A DNA stretch of 64,000 nucleotides, from positions 62,001-126,000 of the forward strand of contig WGOC01000010.1 in NCBI GenBank assembly GCA_016124235.1, given 5' to 3'. The notes below the pieces were generated by a model. It did no database searches. It saw only the letters and a list, made by a program, of their open reading frames with translations, and had not been told where the DNA came from. A program made the translations under genes and the position numbers. The stretch's first letter is position 1, and every line of letters begins with the position of its first letter. Source of the stretch: a bacterium (GTDB lineage Bacteria; Verrucomicrobiota; Verrucomicrobiia; Limisphaerales; RI-55). Of the stretch, positions 25,069 through 35,033 are shown piece after piece.

Positions 25069-27492
25069 ATGTCTGACTTCAAACTCGCCTTTCGCCAGGC
25101 ACTGCGGATGCCGGTCTTCACGCTGACGGCCGCCTTCACCCTGGCTCTCGGAATCGGCCTCGTCTGCACCCAGTATAGTCTCATCGATGGCATTCTGCTG
25201 CGCGGCCTCCCACTCGACGGTAGCGAACGGCTGATGCACGTTTCGCGATTGAATCCCCAGACCCTCGATCCCGATCGCTGGGAGACGACTCCGTACCGTG
25301 ATTATCTGATCTTTCGCGATGAGCAGAAATCGCTCGAGTCACTCGCCGCGTTCGAGGGGCGCGCCTTCAACCTGAGTGGCGACGGTCGCGTTCCCAGCCA
25401 TCTCGAGGGGGCGTACGTGACCGCCAATCTTGCCGACACGCTGTCCGCTCAACCGTTGCTAGGCCGGTGGTTTACCGAAGGTGAAGACCAGGCCGGCCAG
25501 GCACAGTTCGCGGTGTTGTCGTATGCGGCGTGGCAACGGGAGTTCGGCGGCCGACCGGATGCCTTGGGGAGCGTGATCCGGTTGAATGGTGAAACGGCCA
25601 CGATCGTGGGCGTCATGCCGCAGAAATTTGCGTTCCCCGCCCGGGAGGAAATCTGGGTCAACCTGCGAGCGAAGCCGCTGGACCCGTCGGACAAGTTGCC
25701 CGATTCCGTCGAAATGATCGGCAAACTGAAATCGGGCACCACGCAATCCGCGGCGTTGGCGGACTTCAATTTGATCGCCAAACGGCTGGAGGAGGAGTTT
25801 CCCAAGTCTAACCAGGGCTATGAACACATGAAGGTGGAGAAGTTTGCCATCGCCTACGCGGGCGGCGGCACGCGCCCGCTGCTGTACCTGATGCTGGCGA
25901 TGACCGGGGCCATCCTCGCGCTGGCCTGCGTCAACGTCGCAAACATGCTGCTCGGTCGGGCGTCACGGCGCACCCGGGAACTTGCGGTACGCGTGGCGGT
26001 GGGCGCGCCGCGCCGCCGGTTAGTTCGGCAGTTACTCGCCGAAGGTCTTGTGCTCGCGTTCATCGGTGCGATCGGCGGAATTGGCCTGACGATCTTTGGC
26101 GTTCACGAACTGCACGTACAAATCATCGAGCGAATGGATGTGCCCGGCTGGTTCGCGTTTCGTGTCGACGGACCGGTGCTCGGGTTCGCCCTATTGGCCA
26201 CGGTCGCCGCGGGTTTGCTGGCCGGCATTCTTCCCGCATTCAAAGCCGCGTCGGTGGACGTGAACATCGCGCTGAAGGACGAATCGCGCGGCGCGTCGAG
26301 CTTTCACATGGGACGGCTCTCGCGCTGGTTGGTCACCGCGCAAATCGGATTTTCCTCCGCCCTGCTGGTCTCCGCGTGCGTCCTCGCCGGCACGGTTTAT
26401 GAACAGCGAAAGGCCAATCTGCAATTTGACCCGGATCACCTGCTGGTCGGCCGGATCGAGCTATATGACGTCACGCATCCGACGGCGGAGGATCGGGCGC
26501 AGTTTTACGACAAATTGATCAATCGCGTGCGCGCCGAACCCGGTGTTGAAGCTGTCGCGGTCAGCAGCCGCAATCAAATCGGTTCCGGCGTGGCGAGCCA
26601 CTTCACACCGGAGGGCGCCACGTACAACCACGACAACGAAAAACCGATCGCGATTCTGGATGTTGTTTCCCGCGATTATTTTCAACTCATGGATGTCGGA
26701 CCCATTTCCGGACGGCTGTTCACGAGTGCCGACCAGTTAGGTTCCCCCTTGGCAGCGGTGATCAACCAGCCGTTTGCGAAAAAATACTGGCCGGGCGTCG
26801 ATCCTATTGGCCGCCGGTTTCAATCCGATCAAACCGATAACAAATGGGTCACCGTGGTGGGTGTCGTGCCGGATCTGCAGATGCAGGGAATCGGGGGGGC
26901 ACCGAACGATGATCCCTCCGGCTTTTATCTGGTCGAAAACCAGATGGGCTGGGGCTGGCTCAACCTGTTTGTCCGGACCAAGGGCGATCCCCTGAAACTG
27001 GTGGATCCCGTCCGCCGGGCTGTCGCTTCGGTCGATCCTGATCAACCGATCCACACGATCAATACACTTGAATACCAAACCCGACGCCAGCTCCACGGCT
27101 TAACCGTCGTGGGCGGAATGGCCGTCATCTTCGCGGTGGTCGCGATGGTCTTGGGAGCGGTTGGCGTTTACGGAGTGACCGCGTTTTCGGTGAGCCGGCG
27201 CACGCGTGAGTTCGGCGTTCGGCTCGCGCTGGGCGCCTCCGTCACTTCACTGCTTGGCCTGATCTTTCGGAGTGGAATCCGCCAAATCGCCGTTGGGCTT
27301 ACCGCCGGTTTGCTCGTCGCTTACGCCATCACTCGCCCGCTTGTTTCGTTCATGGGCCCGAACATGTTAAACAATCCCTGGATCTATCTATCGGTCTCCG
27401 TCGTCCTCGCCACGGTCGCCATGGTGGCCATGTGGATACCGGCTCAACGAGCCACACGGGTCGATCCGATGGAGGCGCTTCGCAACGAATAA
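25069..27492 (+). CDS. ADOP/MacB-type permease 1
   Basis: An 807-residue ADOP-type protein: N-terminal TM, first periplasmic MacB_PCD domain, FtsX domain 1 (from about residue 269; RRTRELAVRVAVGAP), second periplasmic domain, FtsX domain 2 (from about 681; RRTREFGVRLALGAS). It is the most divergent of the series: TM1 reads LVCTQYSLIDG where most others have ANTAIFSV, and the tail is [16 protein letters not shown]. It is the first permease after the ATPases, so it may be their original partner. Start at 25069 (MSDFKLAFRQ) is set by family N-termini; the frame from 25021 only reads through the repeat. The next gene starts 44 nt after the stop. Confidence 0.92.
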   Translation: MSDFKLAFRQALRMPVFTLTAAFTLALGIGLVCTQYSLIDGILLRGLPLDGSERLMHVSRLNPQTLDPDRWETTPYRDYLIFRDEQKSLESLAAFEGRAFNLSGDGRVPSHLEGAYVTANLADTLSAQPLLGRWFTEGEDQAGQAQFAVLSYAAWQREFGGRPDALGSVIRLNGETATIVGVMPQKFAFPAREEIWVNLRAKPLDPSDKLPDSVEMIGKLKSGTTQSAALADFNLIAKRLEEEFPKSNQGYEHMKVEKFAIAYAGGGTRPLLYLMLAMTGAILALACVNVANMLLGRASRRTRELAVRVAVGAPRRRLVRQLLAEGLVLAFIGAIGGIGLTIFGVHELHVQIIERMDVPGWFAFRVDGPVLGFALLATVAAGLLAGILPAFKAASVDVNIALKDESRGASSFHMGRLSRWLVTAQIGFSSALLVSACVLAGTVYEQRKANLQFDPDHLLVGRIELYDVTHPTAEDRAQFYDKLINRVRAEPGVEAVAVSSRNQIGSGVASHFTPEGATYNHDNEKPIAILDVVSRDYFQLMDVGPISGRLFTSADQLGSPLAAVINQPFAKKYWPGVDPIGRRFQSDQTDNKWVTVVGVVPDLQMQGIGGAPNDDPSGFYLVENQMGWGWLNLFVRTKGDPLKLVDPVRRAVASVDPDQPIHTINTLEYQTRRQLHGLTVVGGMAVIFAVVAMVLGAVGVYGVTAFSVSRRTREFGVRLALGASVTSLLGLIFRSGIRQIAVGLTAGLLVAYAITRPLVSFMGPNMLNNPWIYLSVSVVLATVAMVAMWIPAQRATRVDPMEALRNE

Positions 27493-27536
27493 GCGCACAA
27501 CGACGCCAACACGTCACACGACACAAACGACCTCAT

Positions 27537-28184
27537 ATGACCGCAACTCGATCAGCGATCCTTGCAAGCGTGCTGCTCTTCTCCGTGAGCGCCCGCGCCG
27601 CCGAGTTCAACCTTGGCGAATTGGCGAAGGCCGGAAAGATCAATGTTCACAACCGGACCTTGAACCATTCAACATCCGGTTCGTCCGAGGTTGTTTTGCT
27701 TGATGCAGCTCCAGGTGACGGCCTGGCATGGATCGATGGTGTGGTGTTTTCCGCAGGCACGATCGAACTCGAAATCAGAGGGCGCAATCGGCCGGGACAA
27801 AGCTTCGTGGGCATCGCGTTTCACGGACAGGACAACCAGGCGTTCGATGCCGTTTACCTGCGACCATTCAACTTTCAATCGGCGGAACGCGGCAATCATT
27901 CGCTGCAATATATTTCGATGCCCGAACATGACTGGAGCGAACTGAGAAGTAATCATCCGGGTAAATTCGAATCAGCGATCAAGCCCGCGCCCGATCCGGA
28001 ATCGTGCGTCACGCTGAAATTGGTGGTTACCAAAACAAACGTAACCGCCTATGTGAATGGCGCCGAGCAACCCGCGCTGAAGGTGGATCTCTTGAGCGAA
28101 CGATCCGCCGGCAAAGTGGGTCTGTGGGTGGGCAACGGATCTGATGGTTGGTTTCGAAATCTCAAAATCGAACCCAGGGAATGA
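27537..28184 (+). CDS. Secreted concanavalin-like (DUF1080-type) protein
   Basis: A 215-residue protein with a signal peptide (MTATRSAILASVLLFSVSARA, cut before AEF). The rest is a beta-sandwich pattern as in DUF1080/family-16-like and LamG folds: IELEIRGRNRPGQSFVGIAFH, FDAVYLRPFNF, VTLKLVVTKTNVTAYVNGAE, GKVGLWVGNGSDGWFRNLKIE. The start at 27537 is chosen for the signal peptide; the longer frame from 27432 overlaps permease 1. DUF1080 proteins bind or cleave sugars in some cases, but no catalytic set is identifiable. Its place between two permeases suggests an envelope role in the same pathway. Confidence 0.8.
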   Translation: MTATRSAILASVLLFSVSARAAEFNLGELAKAGKINVHNRTLNHSTSGSSEVVLLDAAPGDGLAWIDGVVFSAGTIELEIRGRNRPGQSFVGIAFHGQDNQAFDAVYLRPFNFQSAERGNHSLQYISMPEHDWSELRSNHPGKFESAIKPAPDPESCVTLKLVVTKTNVTAYVNGAEQPALKVDLLSERSAGKVGLWVGNGSDGWFRNLKIEPRE

Positions 28185-28322
28185 TCAAAAAACACGCCCA
28201 TTCCTGCCGAGAGCCAGCGTGGGCAATCCGGACTGCATCACCGAAAGGATGAACCATTGATCACTCGCCGTCCGCTGCGGTGAATAATTCTCCGAAAGCT
28301 TTAAACCAATATTCCAAAACCT

Positions 28323-30884
28323 ATGAACCAGTTGAAATATGCCGTCCGCCAATTGCGCATGAACCCCGGCTTCACCGCAATCGCGGTACTCGTGCTGGCG
28401 CTCGGCATCGGTGCCAACACGGCAATCTATTCGTTGATCAACACGTTCCTCTTCAAACCGATCGTTGCAAAACAACCGGACCGGCTGGTCGGCATTTATT
28501 CGCACGACACCGGGCGTCAGGATTATTCGTGGCGGTCGTTCTCGGTTCCCAACTTCCAGGACATCCGGAGTGAAAACAAAGTGTTTGATGACATTTTTGC
28601 CATGTTTCCAGATCAAGTGGGCGTGACGGAGGGTGATACGACAAGACGCGTTTTCTCCATCGTGGCAAGCGCCAACTATTTTGATGTATTCGGCGTGGCT
28701 CCGTATTTGGGAAGAACCTTTCTGCCCGAGGAGGACGCCTCACCGACACCGGTGGTAATCGTCAGTCATCGGTGGTGGGAACGGCATGGCTCGGATCGAA
28801 ATATCATCGACCAGAAGATCCAAATCAACGGTCGCCTGCACACGATCGTTGGAGTCGCCCCGCGGGAATTCAGTGGCACGACTCCGATGTTCGCTCCGGA
28901 ACTTTTCTTCCCGCTGGGACACACCCTGCTGGGTGTCACAGACGGTTCCAATCCGCTGCTGGATCGCCAGAAAAACAACTACATTCTGGTGGGCCGGCTG
29001 AAGGAAGGAATCGATCTGACCGCCGCGAATTCACAACTCAAGGTGATCAGCGACCAGCTCGCGGCCGCCTATCCCGACGTGAATAAGAATCAACTCGTCA
29101 CGGTGGATCGTCTGCCACGCATGGCAATTTCCACCAACCCGGTGAACGACCGTTCGGTGCTCGCGCGGCTGGGATTGTTGATCGCCGGTCTGGCCATCGC
29201 GGTGTTGTTCATCGCGTGTTTGAATCTCGCCAACATGCTGCTTTCACGCGGCATGGCTCGGCGCCGTGAAATCGCCGTTCGCATTGCCATCGGCGCGAGC
29301 CGGTTGCAAATCGTCCGGCTCCTGCTGGTTGAGAGTTTTCTGCTGGCATTGATGGGCGGTGCCCTCGCGATCATCATGTCCCGGGCGCTCATGACCTGGC
29401 TTTCCGTTTCCCTCGAACGGCTCACCAGCTTCCCGCTTTATATCGGGACTTCGACTGAATGGCCGGTCCTGCTCGTGACGTTGGGAGCATGCGTAGCGGC
29501 AACGCTGTTCTTTGCTCTGGGACCAGCCATCCGCCTCGGACGGAACGATGTGAATCACGACTTGAAGACCAATTGCGGCGAAGATTCGCGGCCTGATGGA
29601 CGGGGTCTGGCTTTTGTTCGCAATTCGCTCGTAATCGGCCAGATCGCTCTCTCACTCGCATTGTTGGTGGGCGCCGGATTGTTCGGTCGCAGCGCGCTGA
29701 ATGCGATGCGGTTCAATCCCGGCTTCGATCTCGACCAGGGATTGATTGCGGAGATCGATCCGGGATTGATCGGGTACGATGAACAAAAGGCCCGCCAGCG
29801 TTACGCGGAGATTCTCGATCGCGTGGGTAATCTCCCGGCCGTGGATTCCGCCTCGCTGGCCGCCACGGTCCCGCTGGGCGAAATGAGCCTCGGCGAAGGC
29901 GTGCAACTGGCCGGAGCGCCGTTTCCCGCGCCCGCGGATGCCAAAACCGTTTCCGAGGGCATGGTAATTGGCGCGACTTTAAACGCCATTGGTCCCCGGT
30001 ATTTTCGCACGTTGGGTCTGTCCCTGCTGCGGGGTCGCGAGTTTAACAATTCGGAACTGAGCACCAATATTTCCACGCGGGTTGCCATCATCAACACCCT
30101 GCTGGCGCGAAAAATCTGGCCGGATATGGACCCGGCTGATGCGGTCGGGCGCCGAATCCAAATTGGTGCCGGCGGGGGCGGGCCCGGCGGCGCGGGAGTC
30201 GTAATCGATGGCAAACAGGGACCACAGGCCGAGGTGCTCGAAATCGTCGGTGTCGCCGCTCCGCAAAAGAACAATCTCTTCGAAGGGGAACTCCAGCCGA
30301 TGCTTTACCTTCCACTCGGGCAGCGCTTCTTCTCCTCGTTGTTGTTGCACGTCCGCGCTCATTCGGCTGCCAGCCTGCCCGGCCTGCTGAGGGAAGTTCG
30401 GGGAACGATTCACGAGATCGATTCCAATCTGCCCATCTTGAAAACGCTGACCCTTCATTCGCACGTCGAAATGAATGTGCAAACCTGGATGATGCGGGCG
30501 GGAGCGGTGCTCTTCGGATCGCTCGGAGCCACCGCTCTGTTGCTGGCCGTGCTGGGAGTTTACGGAGTCAAGGCCTACACCGTGGCCCGGCGGACTCGCG
30601 AAATTGGCATCCGCATGGCGCTCGGCTCGACCACCAGGGAAGTGCTCCGGCTCTTCCTGGGAGAAGGACTCAAACTGACGGCCATTGGCGTCGTGATCGG
30701 TGGTTTGCTGGCCATCGGAGTTGCCAGCGCCATGGGTCACATCCTCTACGAGGTCAGTCCTTTTGATCCCGCAGTCATGATCATCGCACCATCGAGTCTT
30801 TTGCTGGCTTCGCTCATCGCAACCTGGATTCCGGCGCGCCGGGCAGCACGAGTCAATCCCATGACCGCATTGCGCAGCGAATGA
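28323..30884 (+). CDS. ADOP/MacB-type permease 2
   Basis: An 853-residue permease, the longest of the set. FtsX domain 1 begins near residue 281 (ARRREIAVRIAIGAS) and FtsX domain 2 near 725 (RRTREIGIRMALGST). The second periplasmic domain holds a Gly-rich insertion near residue 614 (GAGGGGPGGAG), which explains part of the extra length. It ends VNPMTALRSE, unlike the usual DPMEALRNE. In its first TM region (TAIYSLINTFLFKPI) and second periplasmic domain (NPGF, then DPGLIGY) it is closest by eye to permease 11 at 54325, so relatives are not adjacent in the array. No spacer repeat precedes it. Confidence 0.92.
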   Translation: MNQLKYAVRQLRMNPGFTAIAVLVLALGIGANTAIYSLINTFLFKPIVAKQPDRLVGIYSHDTGRQDYSWRSFSVPNFQDIRSENKVFDDIFAMFPDQVGVTEGDTTRRVFSIVASANYFDVFGVAPYLGRTFLPEEDASPTPVVIVSHRWWERHGSDRNIIDQKIQINGRLHTIVGVAPREFSGTTPMFAPELFFPLGHTLLGVTDGSNPLLDRQKNNYILVGRLKEGIDLTAANSQLKVISDQLAAAYPDVNKNQLVTVDRLPRMAISTNPVNDRSVLARLGLLIAGLAIAVLFIACLNLANMLLSRGMARRREIAVRIAIGASRLQIVRLLLVESFLLALMGGALAIIMSRALMTWLSVSLERLTSFPLYIGTSTEWPVLLVTLGACVAATLFFALGPAIRLGRNDVNHDLKTNCGEDSRPDGRGLAFVRNSLVIGQIALSLALLVGAGLFGRSALNAMRFNPGFDLDQGLIAEIDPGLIGYDEQKARQRYAEILDRVGNLPAVDSASLAATVPLGEMSLGEGVQLAGAPFPAPADAKTVSEGMVIGATLNAIGPRYFRTLGLSLLRGREFNNSELSTNISTRVAIINTLLARKIWPDMDPADAVGRRIQIGAGGGGPGGAGVVIDGKQGPQAEVLEIVGVAAPQKNNLFEGELQPMLYLPLGQRFFSSLLLHVRAHSAASLPGLLREVRGTIHEIDSNLPILKTLTLHSHVEMNVQTWMMRAGAVLFGSLGATALLLAVLGVYGVKAYTVARRTREIGIRMALGSTTREVLRLFLGEGLKLTAIGVVIGGLLAIGVASAMGHILYEVSPFDPAVMIIAPSSLLLASLIATWIPARRAARVNPMTALRSE

Positions 30885-30966
30885 ATCAGCCGGAGAGTCG
30901 CGTTTGCCGCAAAACCCGAAACCCAATTTGCGGGAATAATTCCGGGACTCAGCGACTCATTCCTGC

Positions 30967-31647
30967 ATGTTTTCATTGATCAACTATTTGTTCAGCGGGC
31001 GGCGTTTCCAGGTGATCGCTGGCCGCGCGATTCAAAATGCACCTTCGCCAGCAAAGCGCTTCACAAGGGTGCGTATCGGCCGCGTTCCATTCGTGCTCGG
31101 ATTGCTGATTGCCGCCAGTTCGATTCAAAGCGCGCGCGCCGCTGAGGCCACACCTCCGAAAGTGGGCGCCATGGCCACGGATTTCACGCTCAAGACACTC
31201 GATGGTCAGTCGGTTCGTCTGCGTGATCTGACCAACAAAGGAAACGTTGTGCTCGTGGTGCTGCGCGGTTGGCCGGGTTACCAGTGTCCCATCTGCGATC
31301 GTCAGGTTCACGATTACATCGCGCACTCCAATGGATTTGCCGAAGCGAAGGCCCAACTGCTGTTTGTTTACCCCGGACCGGCGGACGATCTGAAAGCGCA
31401 CGCGGAGGAATTCAAAAGCTGGAAAGGCAAGGAATGGCCCAAGGAATACCTTTACGTACTCGATCCGAATTACTCGATGGTTAACGCGTATCACCTTCGC
31501 TGGGACGCACCGCGCGAAACCGCTTATCCTTCAACTTTCGTGATCGATAAATCCGGCAAGGTCCGATTTGCCAAGATCAGTCACAGTCACGGCGATCGCA
31601 GCAAGGCCGCCGACGTCCTCGCCGAAGTCAAGAAACTGACGGAATAG
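30967..31647 (+). CDS. Peroxiredoxin-like (AhpC/TSA, redoxin) secreted or anchored protein
   Basis: A 226-residue thioredoxin-fold protein. Mature part from about residue 58: PKVGAMATDFTLKTLDGQSV, VVLVVLRGWPGYQCPICDRQ with a CPIC active-site pair, YPGPADDLKAHAEEF, YPSTFVIDKSGKVRFAK. The CPxC motif after GYQ is typical of AhpC/TSA-like redoxins; it could reduce peroxides or disulfides in the periplasm. The N-terminus is uncertain: ATG 30967 gives a 57-residue lead, while GTG 31069 would give a compact signal peptide (RIGRVPFVLGLLIAASS, cut at ARA). It lies between permeases 2 and 3 and converges with the VOC gene 13 nt away. Confidence 0.83.
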   Translation: MFSLINYLFSGRRFQVIAGRAIQNAPSPAKRFTRVRIGRVPFVLGLLIAASSIQSARAAEATPPKVGAMATDFTLKTLDGQSVRLRDLTNKGNVVLVVLRGWPGYQCPICDRQVHDYIAHSNGFAEAKAQLLFVYPGPADDLKAHAEEFKSWKGKEWPKEYLYVLDPNYSMVNAYHLRWDAPRETAYPSTFVIDKSGKVRFAKISHSHGDRSKAADVLAEVKKLTE

Positions 31648-31660
31648 ATTACGAAACTTC

Positions 31661-32305
31661 TCAGCTTCCGGATTCCGTAAACCGGTAACTCGCATGAACG
31701 TCGTAGTCGATGCCGTGCCGCTTCTTCAATTCCGCAATGTGCGTCAACGTCCCGAACGTGTGCGGGCTGGCGACGCCGTCGTGGGAAACCGGTTCAAACG
31801 TGTGGAGTAGGGTTTCCTCCAAAACTTCGCCGACGGTCATATTTTTGTGACGCGCAAGATCGCTCAGCAGCGCCGCCAATCGTTTCTCCAATCGCGTTTC
31901 CACCGGCACCCGTTCGATTTCGAGTTTTGGCTCCCGCGCCGGAATGCCATGCCCAAACCGAATGACGTGTTCGTTTGGATCGCGCACCTGCATTTCCCTC
32001 ATGCCCCAGGGAACATTGATCGGCGCATGAATGATGTCGGCACCAAGTTGCTTGATGCGTTCGTGGTAATCGTCCACATCATCTAGGAATATGGAAAGCC
32101 AGGTGCCCGACCGCCCTTGCCCGCCCTGACAAAAGAAGATCTCCACTTTACCCAAACGGACGGCACCAAAATCCGGCGGATCACCCCAATCCCACAAACG
32201 CTCGAACAGCAGTTTGCTCGTGTAGTAATCCATTGCTTCCCGGAGGTCGCGAACGTACAGGATCGGGATCAGCGATTCGGCTCGAACGGCTGCTGGTTTG
32301 TTCAT
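31661..32305 (-). CDS. VOC/glyoxalase-like protein with C-terminal helical extension
   Basis: A 214-residue protein. Residues 8-125 match a bleomycin-resistance/VOC fold: LIPILYVRDLREAMDYYTSKL, FGAVRLGKVEIFFCQGG, WLSIFLDDVDDYHERIKQLG, MREMQVRDPNEHVIRFGHG. The ~85-residue extension is helical (ETRLEKRLAALLSDLARHKNM, TVGEVLEETLLH) and not part of the VOC fold. Start at ATG 32305; the longer frame to 32389 adds a prefix without family features. The only minus-strand gene inside the permease region, so probably regulated apart from it. Substrate unknown. Confidence 0.82.
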   Translation of the reverse strand: MNKPAAVRAESLIPILYVRDLREAMDYYTSKLLFERLWDWGDPPDFGAVRLGKVEIFFCQGGQGRSGTWLSIFLDDVDDYHERIKQLGADIIHAPINVPWGMREMQVRDPNEHVIRFGHGIPAREPKLEIERVPVETRLEKRLAALLSDLARHKNMTVGEVLEETLLHTFEPVSHDGVASPHTFGTLTHIAELKKRHGIDYDVHASYRFTESGS

Positions 32306-32758
32306 GAAATCAAATGCAGGTTGATTTATGGATAAGACGCCTTGCTTTCGAATGGATGGACGAATTGAGCTGTAAGCTGGTGACGCCAACGCATCAATTT
32401 ATTTTTAGCGGAACGAGTTGTTTTCAATCAACAATCGCCATTAAAGAGTAGCGCGAATCTCCCGTCGCCAATTCGGCCAATCCGGTCGCCAGCTTTGATC
32501 TCTACAACCACCTGACAGAGTCAGAACCGGCCGACCGGAAAAGGATTCGTCCCGATCGTGGGACGAGCTTTTCCCATTGGCGAGACGGCACTTTGAGGTG
32601 TGTGCGCCTTGCGAGACAAAAACTCGCGCAAATTGCTGGCAAACGTGGCATGCATGCACGTTGGCACCTTCGCTGCGTAAGGATTTCAAACATTTGGCCT
32701 GAGATTTTTCCGGGGTGCGAACCGCCGCATCGCGTCCACCCGCTGCCGCGATTTCATC
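32306..32758. other. Divergent intergenic region before permease 3
   Basis: A 453-nt gene-free stretch. It holds a hairpin TCGTCCC-N6-GGGACGA at 32547-32566 followed by GCTTTT, and a sigma-54-like site at 32662-32677. A minus-strand ORF here (32441-32788) has no recognisable features and overlaps the permease start, so I do not count it. Confidence 0.5.
32662..32677 (+). promoter_or_regulatory. Second candidate sigma-54 (-24/-12) promoter
   Basis: TGGCACCTTCGCTGCG has GG (32663-32664) and GC (32675-32676) exactly 10 nt apart, with a perfect TGGCAC half. It lies 81 nt upstream of the ATG of permease 3, the first gene of the long permease run, and points towards it. Confidence 0.55.
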
Positions 32759-35023
32759 ATGAATGACCTCAAATTTGCCGTCCGCCAATTACTGAAGAAT
32801 CCGGGCTTCGCCGCCGTCGCCGCGCTGACGTTGGCGCTTGGCATCGGCCTGAACACATCGATGTTCAGCGCGTTGCAGGCTTTGACGAACCGGACCCTGG
32901 CCTATCCGGATCCGTCCGGGCTTGTTCAGGTCTTTCAATCGTCAGCCGGGTCGCCGCGTGAATCCCACCTTTCGGCGCCCAACTTTTTGGACTACCAGGC
33001 GAGCGGCACTTTCGAATACATGGCAGCTCTGAACGACCGGCAGTTCAGTCTCGTTGAGCCCGGGCAACCCGCGGAACGCGTGCAAGGTCTGCAGGCGTCC
33101 GCCGATCTCTTCCCGTTGCTCGGCATCCAACCCGAACTCGGGCGCGTGTTCACGAAAGAGGAAGACAAGGCGGGCAACGATAACGTCGTCGTGCTGGACC
33201 ACAACTTCTGGCAAAGACGATTTGCCGGTGATCCGAACATCATTGGTCGCGTGCTTCGGATCGACGGCGAACCAGTGACGGTGATTGGCGTCATGCCGGC
33301 GCGTTTTCATGACATCATGTTAATGGGCCCGACAAGTCTCTGGCGGCCCTTCGCGTTTTCCGATCAACAGCGAAACGAGCGTGGAAACCAATTTCTCAAA
33401 TGCATCGCCCGACTGAAACCCGGGACCTCACTGGCTCAAGGTCAAGCCGCTGCCAGCGTGCTCGCCGAGCAGCTGCGGCAGGCCCATCCCAATGAATCGG
33501 CCGAGAGACTGATACTTGAGCCGCTCGCCGAATCGAGTCTTCCGCCGCAGGCACGCACCATCGTCTGGTCGATCATGGCGCTGGCTGCTTTCGTTCTGCT
33601 AATCGCGTGCGCCAATCTTGCAAACCTGCAGTTTTCGCGCATGGCCACTCGCAGCCGGGAATTCGCCATCCGCGGAGCCTTGGGAGCCGCGCGTGGAAGG
33701 CTGATCAAACAACTCTTGTCCGAGTGCCTGGTTCTCGCCCTGATCGGCGGCGGACTCGGATTGCTCGTGTGCCTTGGCAGCAACGATCTGTTGAGACGGC
33801 TGTTTGTTTTCGGCGGGGAATCCGTTCTGAACCTGCCCATCAACGCAAAGGCATTCAGCTTTGCGCTGGTCGCTTCGCTTGCGTCGGGAATTGTGTTTGG
33901 CCTCGCACCGGCTTGGTTCGCCTCCCGGACAAACGTCAACGAAACGCTCAAGCAAGCGTCGCGCGGCACCACGGCAGATCGTTCGCAACATCGGATCCAG
34001 CATTCGCTCATCGTCGCCGAGATGGCGCTCGCCCTGATGCTCCTCGCGGGCGCGAGCCTGTTGATCAGCGGGCTGCGCAGCTTTGCCGAGGTCGATCCCG
34101 GTTGGCAGGTCGACCGGATGAGCCTGGGTTACCTTTCGTTGCCGCCCACGAAATACGACAACGGCAACTCGCTGCGCGCGTTTGCGAATCGACTTGAAGA
34201 TCGGCTGAGCGGAATCCCGGGAGTCGAGCAAGTGGCGCTTTGTTGGAACCTGCCCGTGCGGCAATTCAACGTCACCGCCAGCTTCTATCTCGACGGACGT
34301 CCCGAACCCGCACCAGGCACGGTGCTGAATTGCTCGGTCAACGGTGTCACGCCGGGATATTTTCAAACTCTGGGAATGCGGTTGTGGGAGGGCAGGGATT
34401 TCACCACGGCTGATGACACCAACCGGCCACCGGTTGTCATCATCAATCAATCCATGGCGCGGGCTTTTTGGCCGGACGCTTCGCCGCTCGGCCAAAAGGT
34501 CAACGGCGCCGAAATCATCGGCGTGGTTAGTGACGTTCGGTTCCCCGCGAACCCGGCGGACTTGCGAACGCCTTACCAAACCTACCGTCCTTACGCGCAG
34601 GAGCCACGCGGCTTCATGAACATCGCAATTCGCGGTCTGGTGAAACCCCAGGCGCTGCGGCAAGCCGTCACCGAAGTGGACTCCGATCTGCCGGTTGGCC
34701 AACCCGGACCCGTCACCGCGGATGTCGGCGAATCGCTCGGCAACTGGGCGATCGGCGGCAAGATTCTCGGCGTCTTTGCGGTGGTGGGATTGTCCCTCGC
34801 GACACTCGGCATCTACGGCGTCATCGCCGGATTCGTGACGCGCCGCACAGGAGAGATCGGAATACGCATGGCGCTCGGCGCCCAGATCCGCCAGGTGCTT
34901 TGGCTGGTCGTCGGCAAAGGCCTGCGCCTGTCGCTGATTGGAGCGGCGGTTGGCTTGCTGGGTGCGTTCGGGCTCGCTCGCTGGTGTTTCTTTGATTTTG
35001 AGGAGAGGGCTTTGAGGGTGTAG
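32759..35023 (+). pseudogene. ADOP/MacB-type permease 3, split by an IS3-family insertion
   Basis: The frame gives 754 residues: 741 native ones up to the target-site codon CGC (34979-34981), then 13 residues read from the element and a TAG at 35021-35023. FtsX domain 1 starts near residue 270 (ATRSREFAIRGALGAA) and FtsX domain 2 near 666 (RRTGEIGIRMALGAQ), but the last TM and the conserved tail are cut off. They are found intact at 36253-36408. Removing the element and one CGC rejoins GLAR to LLASVLPGLPP in frame and gives a 792-residue protein of normal size. The insertion thus looks recent, as no other lesion is seen. Confidence 0.9.
34979..34981 (+). repeat. Left target-site duplication CGC
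   Basis: CGC directly before the element; its copy is at 36250-36252. Codon 741 (Arg) of permease 3. Confidence 0.8.
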
Positions 35024-35033
35024 AAAGAAAGCA

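Noticed and set aside
27432-27536. Upstream extension of the DUF1080-like protein
   Set aside because: The extension overlaps permease 1 in another frame and would bury the clear signal peptide that starts at 27537.
28190-28235. GCCCA/TGGGC hairpin after the DUF1080-like gene as terminator
   Set aside because: The stem is only 5 bp with a long loop and no T-run.
32441-32788. Minus-strand ORF of 115 codons before permease 3
   Set aside because: No recognisable family pattern, overlaps the permease start and the promoter-like site.
32759-35023. Permease 3 as a naturally short 754-residue member
   Set aside because: Its last 13 residues and stop codon come from the IS left end, and the missing tail is found in frame right after the element.
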